A DNA stretch of 33,696 nt, from contig JAQUOM010000003.1 of assembly GCA_028717105.1 (NCBI GenBank), positions 1 to 33,696 on the forward strand. The letters are read 5' to 3'. The DNA comes from Candidatus Omnitrophota bacterium (GTDB lineage Bacteria; Omnitrophota; Gorgyraeia; Velamenicoccales; Velamenicoccaceae). Under the pieces are notes generated by a model, which saw only the letters and a program-made list of their open reading frames with translations, had not been told where the DNA came from and made no database searches. Below, piece after piece: positions 8,595-17,536 of this stretch (its first letter is position 1; each line of letters opens with the position of its first letter). The position numbers and the translations under genes are program-made.

Positions 8595-8820
8595 TTTTCT
8601 CGTCCTTCTGCACGCGGGCGATGATCTGCTCAAAAATTTTTCGATGCCCCCGGGATTCCTCCCAAAGGGTCCTTAAAATCTCGGCGACCTTCTCCTTCGA
8701 ACCCGGCGCGAATCCCGACAAAAACAGCGTATTCCCCATATGCTTGGTATAAACAACAATGGCCGACTCTTCGATCTTAATGCCTTCTTCCAGTTTTGCG
8801 ATCAAGGCGTCTTTTGTCAC
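8584..8820 (-). CDS. Small two-helix ferritin-like protein A (GTG start)
   Basis: (V/M)TKDALIAKLEEGIKIEESAIVVYTKHMGNTLFLSGFAPGSKEKVAEILRTLWEESRGHRKIFEQIIARVQKDEKNVY; carboxylate/His pattern typical of ferritin-like helices. Overlaps both neighbours. Confidence 0.6.
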   Translation of the reverse strand: MTKDALIAKLEEGIKIEESAIVVYTKHMGNTLFLSGFAPGSKEKVAEILRTLWEESRGHRKIFEQIIARVQKDEKNVY

Positions 8821-10004
8821 GTCGTTCCCCCTTCCTGTGCGACATTGCGCACCACGCCGCATGCGATCCCGTCGGCAATCCAGGCCAGGCTGTTAACGAA
8901 ATAATCAGCCTCCCGCCCGTATAGGCCGCTCCTCCAAGAGAGATCGCGTCTCGTCATTTTCAAAAAAATATCCTTCTCATCACCGCCCGCGGGCAGCACG
9001 GCACAATAATACGCCGCATAAAACAAGGGGCTTTCATACTCCTTCAAAGGCTCGCCGGCATAGGTGTATTCGCAAAAAATCTTCCCGCGCTCCTTATACT
9101 CGCTTGCAGCAAACCGGCCGATCGAGCCGCGCAAGATTTCTTCGGCCGCCGCAGAACCAAACCACAGATCATCCAAAACAACCCGCAAGGGAATCCTGAC
9201 CGCCTCCCATCCGAAATCCGCGCTCTTCTGCGCCAAAACCTCAAAAGCGTCGTTGTCATCAACGCAACACCAGTCCGGAAACAAACCCGCGCCTGCCTGG
9301 CCGCCGAGGTTCTTGGCCAGGGCATCCAACACGAAATACGTCGTTTCCGCAAGCTCAAGCCACCGCGGATCATCTGTCAAGGCGTAAAAAATCCGAAAAT
9401 GCGCCGGAGAATAGTAAGAAGGGTTGACCGGGTATCGGCCTCTTCCGGCCGGGACCTCTCCAAGGATCCATGGCGCCAGATACAAACGGCCCGAAGCTGT
9501 CCGGTATGTCTCCAGCCGCAGGATATCGTTCAATACGACGAGGGCCTTTTGCTCATAACCCTCAAGGCCTTCAGGGGCTCCGGACGGCCATGCCCTGGCG
9601 GCAAAAATCAAAGCCAGGGCATAATCGATATCCGCATCGCTGGCAGGCATCCAGTCCACGACCTCCCCGTCTTTCCAGCGCCAGGCCAGAAGATGGTCGC
9701 CTCTCTTTCCAGAACGCGACAAGTGAGACTCTGTCCACCGATAGATCCTGTCGAAGGCTGGCTTATCTCCCATCCAGACCGACCGCAGCAAAGCATAGGC
9801 CTGCCCCTCGGAAACAGAATCCCTTTCCTTGAGGCGCATGACGCACCCGTCAGGAGCGATAAACCTCTCCTGATAACCTTTCCAGGTCTTCTCGACAATG
9901 CGCGCCGACGTGCGGCCGTCTAAAAAAAACCAAACCGCGGCCGCACCCAGCAACGGGAGAAAAAACAACACCCAAAAAATGTTCCGGTCAAACCTTCTCT
10001 TCAT
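8817..10004 (-). CDS. Glycoside hydrolase family 8-like (BcsZ-type endoglucanase-like) periplasmic enzyme
   Basis: N-terminal signal/TM; FIAPDGCVMRLKERDSVSEGQAYALLRSVWMGD (GH8 SEGQ motif); DWMPASDADIDYALALIFAARAW. Located directly after the BcsA-like synthase. Confidence 0.88.
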   Translation of the reverse strand: MKRRFDRNIFWVLFFLPLLGAAAVWFFLDGRTSARIVEKTWKGYQERFIAPDGCVMRLKERDSVSEGQAYALLRSVWMGDKPAFDRIYRWTESHLSRSGKRGDHLLAWRWKDGEVVDWMPASDADIDYALALIFAARAWPSGAPEGLEGYEQKALVVLNDILRLETYRTASGRLYLAPWILGEVPAGRGRYPVNPSYYSPAHFRIFYALTDDPRWLELAETTYFVLDALAKNLGGQAGAGLFPDWCCVDDNDAFEVLAQKSADFGWEAVRIPLRVVLDDLWFGSAAAEEILRGSIGRFAASEYKERGKIFCEYTYAGEPLKEYESPLFYAAYYCAVLPAGGDEKDIFLKMTRRDLSWRSGLYGREADYFVNSLAWIADGIACGVVRNVAQEGGTT

Positions 10005-11514
10005 TAAAATAAAAAATACTGGAGAATAATAAAAAGTGATACGCGATCCAGGCCGCATTCAGCAAAATGGCGGCAGAACGGGCATAAACCAGTTTATTCA
10101 AAGCCCAGGTCAACGCCGCAAGATTCACACCCCAGAAAAAAAGCTGGGGCCAGAGATAAACATAAGGGATACGCCGCCCCCCGTTTTTTGCCGTCACTTC
10201 AAACCTTCCTTTAACCCCCAGCAAACCGAACAATGACGCCCGCAGGTAAACCGGCAGCGTGACAAAAACTAAAAGCTGCCCCAGTATTGCCTGCCGCATA
10301 TCGTAGGCACGCTCATACATACTATAATAAAAAATCGCCAGCGAAAGGATCAGATAGGGAACAAAACTCAGAGAGTAAACGACGGAATTCATGAAAAAAG
10401 ACGGGATGCCGAAAAAGATATACAGGACCGGGCAGAAAATGAGAAAAATATACGCCCACCCGATCAAATAGTAACTCCCTGTAACAAAATACTCGAACCA
10501 CTGCGCGAGCGACAACCGGAAAGGGTTCCTGAAAAATTCCACAATGATACGGCGCAAGACCGCCACATTTCCCATGGCCCAGCGGTGCTGCTGCTTGAGA
10601 TACGCCACGAGATCCTCCGGCCCCTGGCCGAAGACATAAACGTGGTTGCTGTAGAGAGACCTCCAGCCTCTCAGATGAAGCTTGACGGACGTGGCAAAAT
10701 CCTCCGTCACGGTCGCTTCATCGAGCCCGCCGACCTCCAGAAGCGCCTGGCGCCTTAAAACGACGTTGGTCCCGCAACAAACCATGGCCTCATTCGACCC
10801 CTTGCCTTCGCAAATGTATTCATAGAAAACCGCCTGCTGGACATTGGCGGCCAAAGCGACCCTGCTCGAAGCGGTATTGGAATAAAACTGCGGCGTCTGG
10901 ATAAAACCCAGCCGGTCATCCGCCTCGAGAAACGGGACCAGCTTATCCAAAAAGGAAGCTATGGGGTTCTGATCGGCATCGAAAATGGCGATATATTTCT
11001 CGTCCAGTGTCGCGACACAATCATTGATAATGCCGGCCTTGGCGCCCCGACGAACATCACGGCTGAAGACCTTGGCTTCGTATTTCCGGGCCAGCCGTGC
11101 GGCCTCTTCCTTGAATTTTGGAATGGAAGAATCGTCGAGAAGATAAATATGCTTGTTGGGATATTGCAGGTTATAAAGGCAAACGAGCGTATCTTCCAGG
11201 ACCCCGGTCGGTTCATGCCTCGCCGGAACAAGGATAGCGACGGAAGGAATATGCGGCACGGCCTGGACCGCAGGCAGAACGCAGCGCTTCTGCCGGCAAC
11301 GGTAAACGGTTATAAAATAGCCCAGGGCCTGGACCAGCACAAAAGCTTCGCACAAGAGGAAAACGACGGCCAGCGTCTTTTCCAGGATATCGTAGCGGGC
11401 AGAAACGACGAAAACGGACCGAACGAGAAAATAAACGACGAGAAAAACAAACAGCAGCACGAGGAATGCCGTGTAAGATTGCCGCTCTTGATGGAAGCGT
11501 TCGCGAAAACCCAT
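9988..11514 (-). CDS. Membrane GT2 polysaccharide synthase (BcsA/cellulose synthase-like), no PilZ domain apparent
   Basis: VAILVPARHEPTGVLEDTL, LLDDSS, IAIFDADQNP, VTEDFATSVKLHLRGW, LKQQHRWAMGN (D, DxD, TED, QxxRW) with N- and C-terminal TM helices. Confidence 0.93.
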   Translation of the reverse strand: MGFRERFHQERQSYTAFLVLLFVFLVVYFLVRSVFVVSARYDILEKTLAVVFLLCEAFVLVQALGYFITVYRCRQKRCVLPAVQAVPHIPSVAILVPARHEPTGVLEDTLVCLYNLQYPNKHIYLLDDSSIPKFKEEAARLARKYEAKVFSRDVRRGAKAGIINDCVATLDEKYIAIFDADQNPIASFLDKLVPFLEADDRLGFIQTPQFYSNTASSRVALAANVQQAVFYEYICEGKGSNEAMVCCGTNVVLRRQALLEVGGLDEATVTEDFATSVKLHLRGWRSLYSNHVYVFGQGPEDLVAYLKQQHRWAMGNVAVLRRIIVEFFRNPFRLSLAQWFEYFVTGSYYLIGWAYIFLIFCPVLYIFFGIPSFFMNSVVYSLSFVPYLILSLAIFYYSMYERAYDMRQAILGQLLVFVTLPVYLRASLFGLLGVKGRFEVTAKNGGRRIPYVYLWPQLFFWGVNLAALTWALNKLVYARSAAILLNAAWIAYHFLLFSSIFYFNEEKV

Positions 11515-11515
11515 A

Positions 11516-13456
11516 TCAGAAATAATACGTCCCTTTCACCGTCACGCGATTCTCCGTCCATATCCCCTTGCGCTCGTAAAACGTCTTGGACGCCTCCAGG
11601 TGCGTCGAAAACTTCTTGCTCCAATCCCTGTGAACATCCAGATAAAACGCATGGCCGGTCTGATCATGGACGTCCAGGATAACGTTATAACGGAACGTGT
11701 AATACGTGTCCAGGGCGCCCCAGAAAAGGCCTTCCTTGTTCAAAAAATGCCTCCACTCCACTCCCAGGCGCGTCGTATGAAAACTGCCCGGCGCGAAATA
11801 GGTACGGCTCGGGTCGCGAAAACCGTACGCCTCATGCCTGAAGAAAACCTTCAGGGCCCGCGGCTCAAACAAGATGATCCCGACACCGTCAATACCGTAG
11901 CGCCAACGTTCATTCTCGTCGGTAAAATGGGAAAAAGTATAATCAGCCCCGGCGGCAAGCCGACGGATCGGCGCCATCTGCCAGCGCAACATATAATCAT
12001 CCCTCTGGAGGCTGGAACGCACCGTATTCTCATTGTCCGTCACGTCCCGGCGCTCATGAGAAACAAGAAAAAGATTAAAATCGTCCGGTTTAACAATGAT
12101 CTTTTCGTGGAACGTATGGGTCGCCTGAAGACCTTTGGTGTAGTGGTTGAAATCATAGCCGGCCTCGGCCTGAAGATGAGGAGGACGATTCCAGGTGATA
12201 CGCATGGAAGGGCCGCTGCGCAAAACGCGCAACCCGGAAAAGTCGTACCAGAAATTGCTCTCTCCTAAGCCCAGCTTCCACTGTGACGACAAAGGCATAG
12301 ACAGGTGCGAATCAAGAGAGATATAGCGCTCGTTTGTAAAACGCTCGCCGCTGTCGGCTTCATAAAAAGACAATTCCTCGTCCCAAACAACATGGGACCC
12401 CTTAAGCGCGGCCTTATCGAGGGCCTGACGCGCGCGGAAATGCGTGGGGACCAGGTCGAGCAGCCGGGCATATTCCTGACGGGCCTGCGGCCACATCTCT
12501 TGAAGAGAATAGGTCTGCCCCAGGTCGAAAAGCGCCTCCTGGTTATCAGGCTCCTGCGTCAGCCACGCCTGATAATATTTCACACCTCTTTGATATGCCC
12601 CGCGATAATACTCTTCTTTAGCGTCTTTCTCGCAAACGAGCGGCCCCTGAGGGCCGAAGCGGGCTATCGCCTCATCGTAGACCCGAAAAGAATCCGCATA
12701 ACGGAGCATCCACCCCAGGACACGCGCCTCTTCGCGCCATAAAAGCACCTGCTTCGGGTCATCCACCTTTAATTCCCGGTAAGCCTCGAGAGATTCATCG
12801 TAGCGCCCGGCCCAGCTCAAGACCCTGGCCAGGCGGAGTTTTACTTCGAAACGATCGGGATCCTGTTCCAAAAGACGGCGGTAAATCTCTGCGGATGGTC
12901 CGTACGCGCCCGCCCAGGAATACGCATCTCCCAGCCCCAGGAGAAGACGCGTATTGCCGGGGTCCATCGACAAAAGCTGCCGGCGGATCGCGATCAGGCC
13001 CTCCAGATCTCCCGTCCATAAAAAAAGATGCGCAATGTCCTGAAGGACGCGGGCATCCCGGGGGTTGAGCCGATAAAGCTCATCGGCGCAGGCCTTGGCC
13101 TCCTGAAACCGCTGGTGCGTTTCTAAAATACCGATGCGCAGACGCAAAACATCGGGATTACCGGCCGTATCCTTCCCCAGGCCGTCGAGCAGAAAAATAG
13201 CCTCATCAGGCTTGTCGCCGTAGCCATAGCTTTTTACCAACTCAAGAAGGACCGGGACATTCTCCGGATAGCGCCGATATAACTCTTCCAAATAGCCCTC
13301 CGCCTCTGAATATCTTTTCAGATTATTCAAACTCAGCGCAAGCCCGAAGGATGCGCGGTCCTCGTCACGCAAAAACTCCTGAGCGCCGGACATGCCTGCC
13401 GTCAGCAAGGTGAACGCAGAAAGAAACAACACGCCGGCCTTAATTTTCCTCTTCAT
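11516..13456 (-). CDS. Outer-membrane TPR plus beta-barrel exopolysaccharide export protein (BcsC/PgaA-like)
   Basis: Signal peptide MKRKIKAGVLFLSAFTLLTAGMSGAQ; TPR repeats; C-terminal strand-rich region ending in aromatic (VTVKGTYYF). The ORF track extends upstream to 13849, but that part is out-of-frame shadow of the upstream TPR gene. Confidence 0.85.
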   Translation of the reverse strand: MKRKIKAGVLFLSAFTLLTAGMSGAQEFLRDEDRASFGLALSLNNLKRYSEAEGYLEELYRRYPENVPVLLELVKSYGYGDKPDEAIFLLDGLGKDTAGNPDVLRLRIGILETHQRFQEAKACADELYRLNPRDARVLQDIAHLFLWTGDLEGLIAIRRQLLSMDPGNTRLLLGLGDAYSWAGAYGPSAEIYRRLLEQDPDRFEVKLRLARVLSWAGRYDESLEAYRELKVDDPKQVLLWREEARVLGWMLRYADSFRVYDEAIARFGPQGPLVCEKDAKEEYYRGAYQRGVKYYQAWLTQEPDNQEALFDLGQTYSLQEMWPQARQEYARLLDLVPTHFRARQALDKAALKGSHVVWDEELSFYEADSGERFTNERYISLDSHLSMPLSSQWKLGLGESNFWYDFSGLRVLRSGPSMRITWNRPPHLQAEAGYDFNHYTKGLQATHTFHEKIIVKPDDFNLFLVSHERRDVTDNENTVRSSLQRDDYMLRWQMAPIRRLAAGADYTFSHFTDENERWRYGIDGVGIILFEPRALKVFFRHEAYGFRDPSRTYFAPGSFHTTRLGVEWRHFLNKEGLFWGALDTYYTFRYNVILDVHDQTGHAFYLDVHRDWSKKFSTHLEASKTFYERKGIWTENRVTVKGTYYF

Positions 13457-14141
13457 CCAGGGACTCCCTGTAGAGCTTGATCGCTTCCTCATCACGCCCG
13501 GCCCAGCGAAGATTATCGGCCGCCTTAAGCAACAAAGACCTGTCATCCGGCCGCGCCGCAACCAGCGTACGATAGCATACCGCCGCCTGGTCATGGCGGC
13601 CGGTCCAATTGTAAATGTCGGCCAAAAGTTCCACCGCCTCAAGGTCTTGAGGATGGTCTTTCGTGAACGCCACCAGAAGAGGCAGAGCTTCTTCATATTT
13701 TTTTTGCCACAAAAGATTCTCAAGATACTTTTTGGCGACCCTTGCGTTATCTTTTGTCCTGCCCAGAATATTATGATAAAGCTCCGCGGCCTTCCCGTAT
13801 TCCGACAAACGATAATACAAATCCGCCAGTTCCTCGGCCATCCCGACATCCGTCGGCCGGGTCTCCCATATGCGCTCGAGGATATCCCTTGCCTGCGCGT
13901 CCATCCCCAGTTCCCGATAGGCCAAAAGCAAAGTGCGGGCGACGTGCGGATCGGAAGGATTCATGCGGTAGGCGGACGCCAGATACGGAAGGGCGTCCTT
14001 CATACGGCCGGCATCAAAATAATTCTTGCCCGCCGCGCTTAATTTATAAAAAGTCTGGGTCTTGTGAAAAAGGAAAGTTGTCGCCAGAACAATGACCAGG
14101 ACGCTTAAGGAAAGTACGAATTTCCGCAACGCAAGAGACAT
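13440..14141 (-). CDS. TPR protein with N-terminal TM anchor
   Basis: LSLSVLVIVLATTFLFH TM; repeated TPR-like units (AGRMKDALPYLASAYRMNPSDPHVARTLL; YNWTGRHDQAAVCYRTLVAARPDD). Confidence 0.85.
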   Translation of the reverse strand: MSLALRKFVLSLSVLVIVLATTFLFHKTQTFYKLSAAGKNYFDAGRMKDALPYLASAYRMNPSDPHVARTLLLAYRELGMDAQARDILERIWETRPTDVGMAEELADLYYRLSEYGKAAELYHNILGRTKDNARVAKKYLENLLWQKKYEEALPLLVAFTKDHPQDLEAVELLADIYNWTGRHDQAAVCYRTLVAARPDDRSLLLKAADNLRWAGRDEEAIKLYRESLDEEEN

Positions 14142-14145
14142 AAGT

Positions 14146-15027
14146 CTAAGGAGTTTTCAGCGCTTTCGCATTGATCTCGTTATCGGCGCGCTGGGTCAAC
14201 GGGTTTTCCGGATCCAATTTTTTGGCATCGGCCAGATACTGCCGGGCCGTCTCTGTTTCTCCGCGGCGAAAATAGATCTGCGCCAGCCGCGCATAGGCGT
14301 CTGCAAAATAGGAATCGACTTCGATCGCCTCTTTGAGAAGCGAGAGCCCTTTCTCGGCATCTCCGCCGGCGATGCCGGGTGCCAGCGCATAAAAACTCCC
14401 CAATCCGAACAGGACGCCGGCGGAACGAGGCTGAAGTTCCTGGGCTTTTTTGAGATACCCCAATATCTGCGTGCCCTGAAAAAGCTTGGAGAAGATCCCT
14501 CCTTCGTCGGCGATCATGCCTTTGGCCCCTCCGATGATAAGGTAAGCGCGCGCATAATTCGTCAGATCGACCCGGGCGCGACCCTGTTTTAAAACTTTCA
14601 ATGCCAGGCGGATCGACCTCTCGTATTCCTTCTTATCGAAAATCATATACCCCAGAGTGATGGAAGCAGGGGAGAATTCCGGGTCTTCTTTGATGATCTC
14701 ATCTAAGACCGCCTCGGCTTTCTCCGGCTGATGCCGGCGCCGCAAAATCTCGGCCTGTCCCCATCGCGCTTCGATGCTCGTCGGATCAACGGCCAGCATA
14801 CGCGCAAATACGTCACCGGCCTCCTGGATCTTGTAAAGATTCAAATAAACCAGGCCCAGCGTGTAAAGGGTTTCCTGGGATTGCGGATTTTTCTCCTGGT
14901 CTGCCAGGGCCTCGGCCAAAGAGATCTTGTCGGCCTTCTCGTGAAGATCTTTCCAATCCATCGCACCGGCAAGCCCGCATGCCGCCCAAAAAAAAGCCGC
15001 AGACACAATCGATAAAATATATCTCAT
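14146..15027 (-). CDS. Periplasmic TPR protein
   Basis: Signal peptide MRYILSIVSAAFFWAACGLAGA; TPR units throughout; SD GGAAAGG upstream. Confidence 0.85.
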   Translation of the reverse strand: MRYILSIVSAAFFWAACGLAGAMDWKDLHEKADKISLAEALADQEKNPQSQETLYTLGLVYLNLYKIQEAGDVFARMLAVDPTSIEARWGQAEILRRRHQPEKAEAVLDEIIKEDPEFSPASITLGYMIFDKKEYERSIRLALKVLKQGRARVDLTNYARAYLIIGGAKGMIADEGGIFSKLFQGTQILGYLKKAQELQPRSAGVLFGLGSFYALAPGIAGGDAEKGLSLLKEAIEVDSYFADAYARLAQIYFRRGETETARQYLADAKKLDPENPLTQRADNEINAKALKTP

Positions 15028-15063
15028 CTTTAAGCCTTTCCGGAAACGTGAATGCACGGCTCT

Positions 15064-15091
15064 ATTGTAACAAATCCCGGACGAATGCCAA
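15064..15091 (-). promoter_or_regulatory. Candidate sigma70 promoter for the exopolysaccharide operon
   Basis: Minus strand TTGGCA - 16 nt - TACAAT. Confidence 0.6.
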
Positions 15092-15192
15092 CTAAAACTA
15101 GCGACGCTCCGCCTAAAAGAGCCGGGGCTTTCTGGCGTCGAAAGGAAAACCCCCTCAACGCATCGAAACAGACATTATCCTTCGGTCATATA

Positions 15193-15221
15193 TTGTCTCC
15201 GGGGCCGCAAGATGCTATGAT
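15193..15221 (+). promoter_or_regulatory. Candidate sigma70 promoter for ispH
   Basis: TTGTCT - 17 nt - TATGAT with extended -10 (TGC). Confidence 0.65.
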
Positions 15222-15319
15222 AAGCTCCGTATCCTGTTAAAACATCCCGTTCATGGGGTTTAAAAGACGGGCCATCTTCACCGGTCAAAAACGCATATCC
15301 AAAATAGGCATCCGGGACC

Positions 15320-16162
15320 ATGAAAATCAACCTCGCAAAATCAGCCGGCTTCTGTTTCGGCGTACGCCGGGCGATCACGATCACTCTTAAGACGACGGCG
15401 CAGCACAAAGACGTGCGGATGCTCGGCGATATCGTCCATAACGAAGACGTCATCGCCATGATGGAAAAAAACGGGGTAAAAAAGATCAGGACGCTGCGCA
15501 AAAATCGCGGCCAGACGCTCGTGATCCGAGCCCACGGATCATCGGCTTCTGTCTTTAGGCGCGCCCGGGCCCTGGGTTATTGCATCGTGGATGCGACGTG
15601 CCCGATGGTCAAAGAAATCCACAAGATGGCGCGACAGATGGAAAGCGAAGGAAGGCGGATCATCATCATCGGGGACAAAAAACACGATGAGGTCCGCGGT
15701 ATCAAGGGGCAGCTCAAGACAAAAGCGTTTATCGTCCCTTCTGCCGGGGCGGCGCTGCGCCTTCCCTTCAGAAGGATCAAAAAAGCCGGCGTGGTCATCC
15801 AGTCAACGCAGGATGAGGAAAATGCGCGCGGCATCCTCCGGACAATTTCCTCGCGCGTGCCGGACCTTAAATTTTTCAATACCATCTGCGCGCCGACCCG
15901 CGTCAAACAGACAGAGATCAAAGCTATCCCTTTGAAAAACGACGCTGTGATCATTATCGGCTCCCGCGCGAGCGCCAACACGCGGCGTCTCTTTGAAATC
16001 GCCAAAAAACTCAATCCGCGCGCCTACTGGGTCCAGCGTGCCGGGGATATCCGTCCCCGCTGGCTCAAAGGCATCTCGTCCATAGGGATCACAACAGGGG
16101 CGTCGACGCCGGATGCCACGACTCAAGAAGTGATTGCGCGCATCCGGACCCTTTGCGCCTGA
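15320..16162 (+). CDS. ispH: 4-hydroxy-3-methylbut-2-enyl diphosphate reductase
   Basis: AGFCFGVRRAI, IVDATCPMVKEIHK, KKHDEVRGIKGQ, QSTQ, FNTICAPTRVKQ: three Cys of the Fe-S site and the general IspH pattern. Confidence 0.95.
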   Translation: MKINLAKSAGFCFGVRRAITITLKTTAQHKDVRMLGDIVHNEDVIAMMEKNGVKKIRTLRKNRGQTLVIRAHGSSASVFRRARALGYCIVDATCPMVKEIHKMARQMESEGRRIIIIGDKKHDEVRGIKGQLKTKAFIVPSAGAALRLPFRRIKKAGVVIQSTQDEENARGILRTISSRVPDLKFFNTICAPTRVKQTEIKAIPLKNDAVIIIGSRASANTRRLFEIAKKLNPRAYWVQRAGDIRPRWLKGISSIGITTGASTPDATTQEVIARIRTLCA

Positions 16163-16202
16163 AACATCCCCTCTTTTCTGGTCAAGGATTCTCGCATCTC
16201 GA

Positions 16203-17474
16203 TTAAAAATTCTGCTTGTACTTCAAAAAAACGGCGTCGTTCGGCTCTGGAAGCTGTGTCGTATTCGTAATGGTCTGCTCGGAACGCATCTCCTTCTCCC
16301 CTTCTACAGACAAATGGTCCGCCACCCTGTAGACCAGCGCCGTCTTCTGGGTCACGGAGACATTGCCCGTGGGGCACTCTTGCTGTGAAACGGTATAATT
16401 CAGGCGGGCGCGCGCCGTTACCTGGGCCCCCAGACCGAACCCTTTCTTGTCCTGGTCGATCTCCAGGTGGACCTCGCTCACCCCCAGGAGACGGGCCAAC
16501 TCAGTCGCCTTGCCGCCGAAAAACAAAAAGTCCAACGCGTCTTTGATCAAATCGGCAGAGACTCCGCCCCGCGACAAAGACTCCTCGGCGCTGCGCCAGC
16601 TCCTGCCGGTCAAAAGCATCACCAGAAGCCGTTCCTGTGAAAAAGAAGTGTCCGAATCAAGCCTGATCTTCGGTTCTTTCAAGGTCCCCCTCAGATAAAT
16701 ACCGATCGCAATATCCTCCACCTGCGCAACCCCTTTAAGGTCAAAGCGGAGATCCTGCGGGTCTTTTGCGGCGAGGCTCAAACGGCCGGGCTTCAGCAAG
16801 ACAGACACGTGCGGTAATGTAAGCCGTCCGCCATAAATATTGACCGCCGCAGACAAACCGGACCCGGAAGATTCTGCCTGAAAACCAAACGGACAGTCCT
16901 CCAGGACAAAACGGCTGCCGGAAATATTTGTCACGCGGGCCTTCCCCCGGATGTCCCAGGTCCGCCGGGAAACCTTCAGGCGGCATTCCAAGCGGTTGAT
17001 GCGTCCGGAAAAACCTTCCAGTTCTTTGGCCCGGGACTGGAAAAATGCGGGCAGGTCCGTCACGTAAATATCGCGCCCGAAAATTTCCCCTTCGAAAACG
17101 CCGTCCTGATAGACACCGTCGATGACAACGCACCCCGCATCCGGCAGGATCAAACGGCCGTTATGCACCTCGACATTGAGTCCTTTCAGGGAAGGGGCTG
17201 TAAAAAAAATATCGGCCTTCGAAATCCGCGCGGCCGGGCCTGAAGACAAACGCCCCCTGAAACGACGGATTTCCAGGTCCTTGACCGTCAGATGCCCGAA
17301 TAAAAACCCTTCCATCTTGCCGATGGAATAATCCTCAGCGCCAAAGACGTGGCTGATCACGTGGCGGACCGCGAGGTGCGCGCCGGACGGCGTGAACAAT
17401 AACCATCCCAGCATCATCGCGAAGAGCGCGACGGCAAAAATAAAAAACCATAACCACGATATTCTTTTTTTCAT
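16203..17474 (-). CDS. Short TamB/DUF490-like protein
   Basis: N-terminal TM (RISWLWFFIFAVALFAMMLGWLLFTPSG), AsmA/TamB-like YSIGKMEGFLFGHLTVKDLEIRRF, C-terminal TamB-like GLGAQVTARARLNYTVSQQ...VYRVADHLSVEGEKEM and terminal F. Confidence 0.8.
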   Translation of the reverse strand: MKKRISWLWFFIFAVALFAMMLGWLLFTPSGAHLAVRHVISHVFGAEDYSIGKMEGFLFGHLTVKDLEIRRFRGRLSSGPAARISKADIFFTAPSLKGLNVEVHNGRLILPDAGCVVIDGVYQDGVFEGEIFGRDIYVTDLPAFFQSRAKELEGFSGRINRLECRLKVSRRTWDIRGKARVTNISGSRFVLEDCPFGFQAESSGSGLSAAVNIYGGRLTLPHVSVLLKPGRLSLAAKDPQDLRFDLKGVAQVEDIAIGIYLRGTLKEPKIRLDSDTSFSQERLLVMLLTGRSWRSAEESLSRGGVSADLIKDALDFLFFGGKATELARLLGVSEVHLEIDQDKKGFGLGAQVTARARLNYTVSQQECPTGNVSVTQKTALVYRVADHLSVEGEKEMRSEQTITNTTQLPEPNDAVFLKYKQNF

Positions 17475-17536
17475 TGTTGTCTGCAGTTCTTTTGCTTCGG
17501 CGTCTTTGCGCCCATACCCCTTCAAACCGCCCTTCG

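Noticed and set aside
13457-13849. N-terminal extension of the 777-aa ORF 11516..13849
   Set aside because: This part overlaps the TPR gene 13440..14141 in another frame and has atypical composition (W/R-rich). A proper signal peptide begins at MKRKIKAG (13456).
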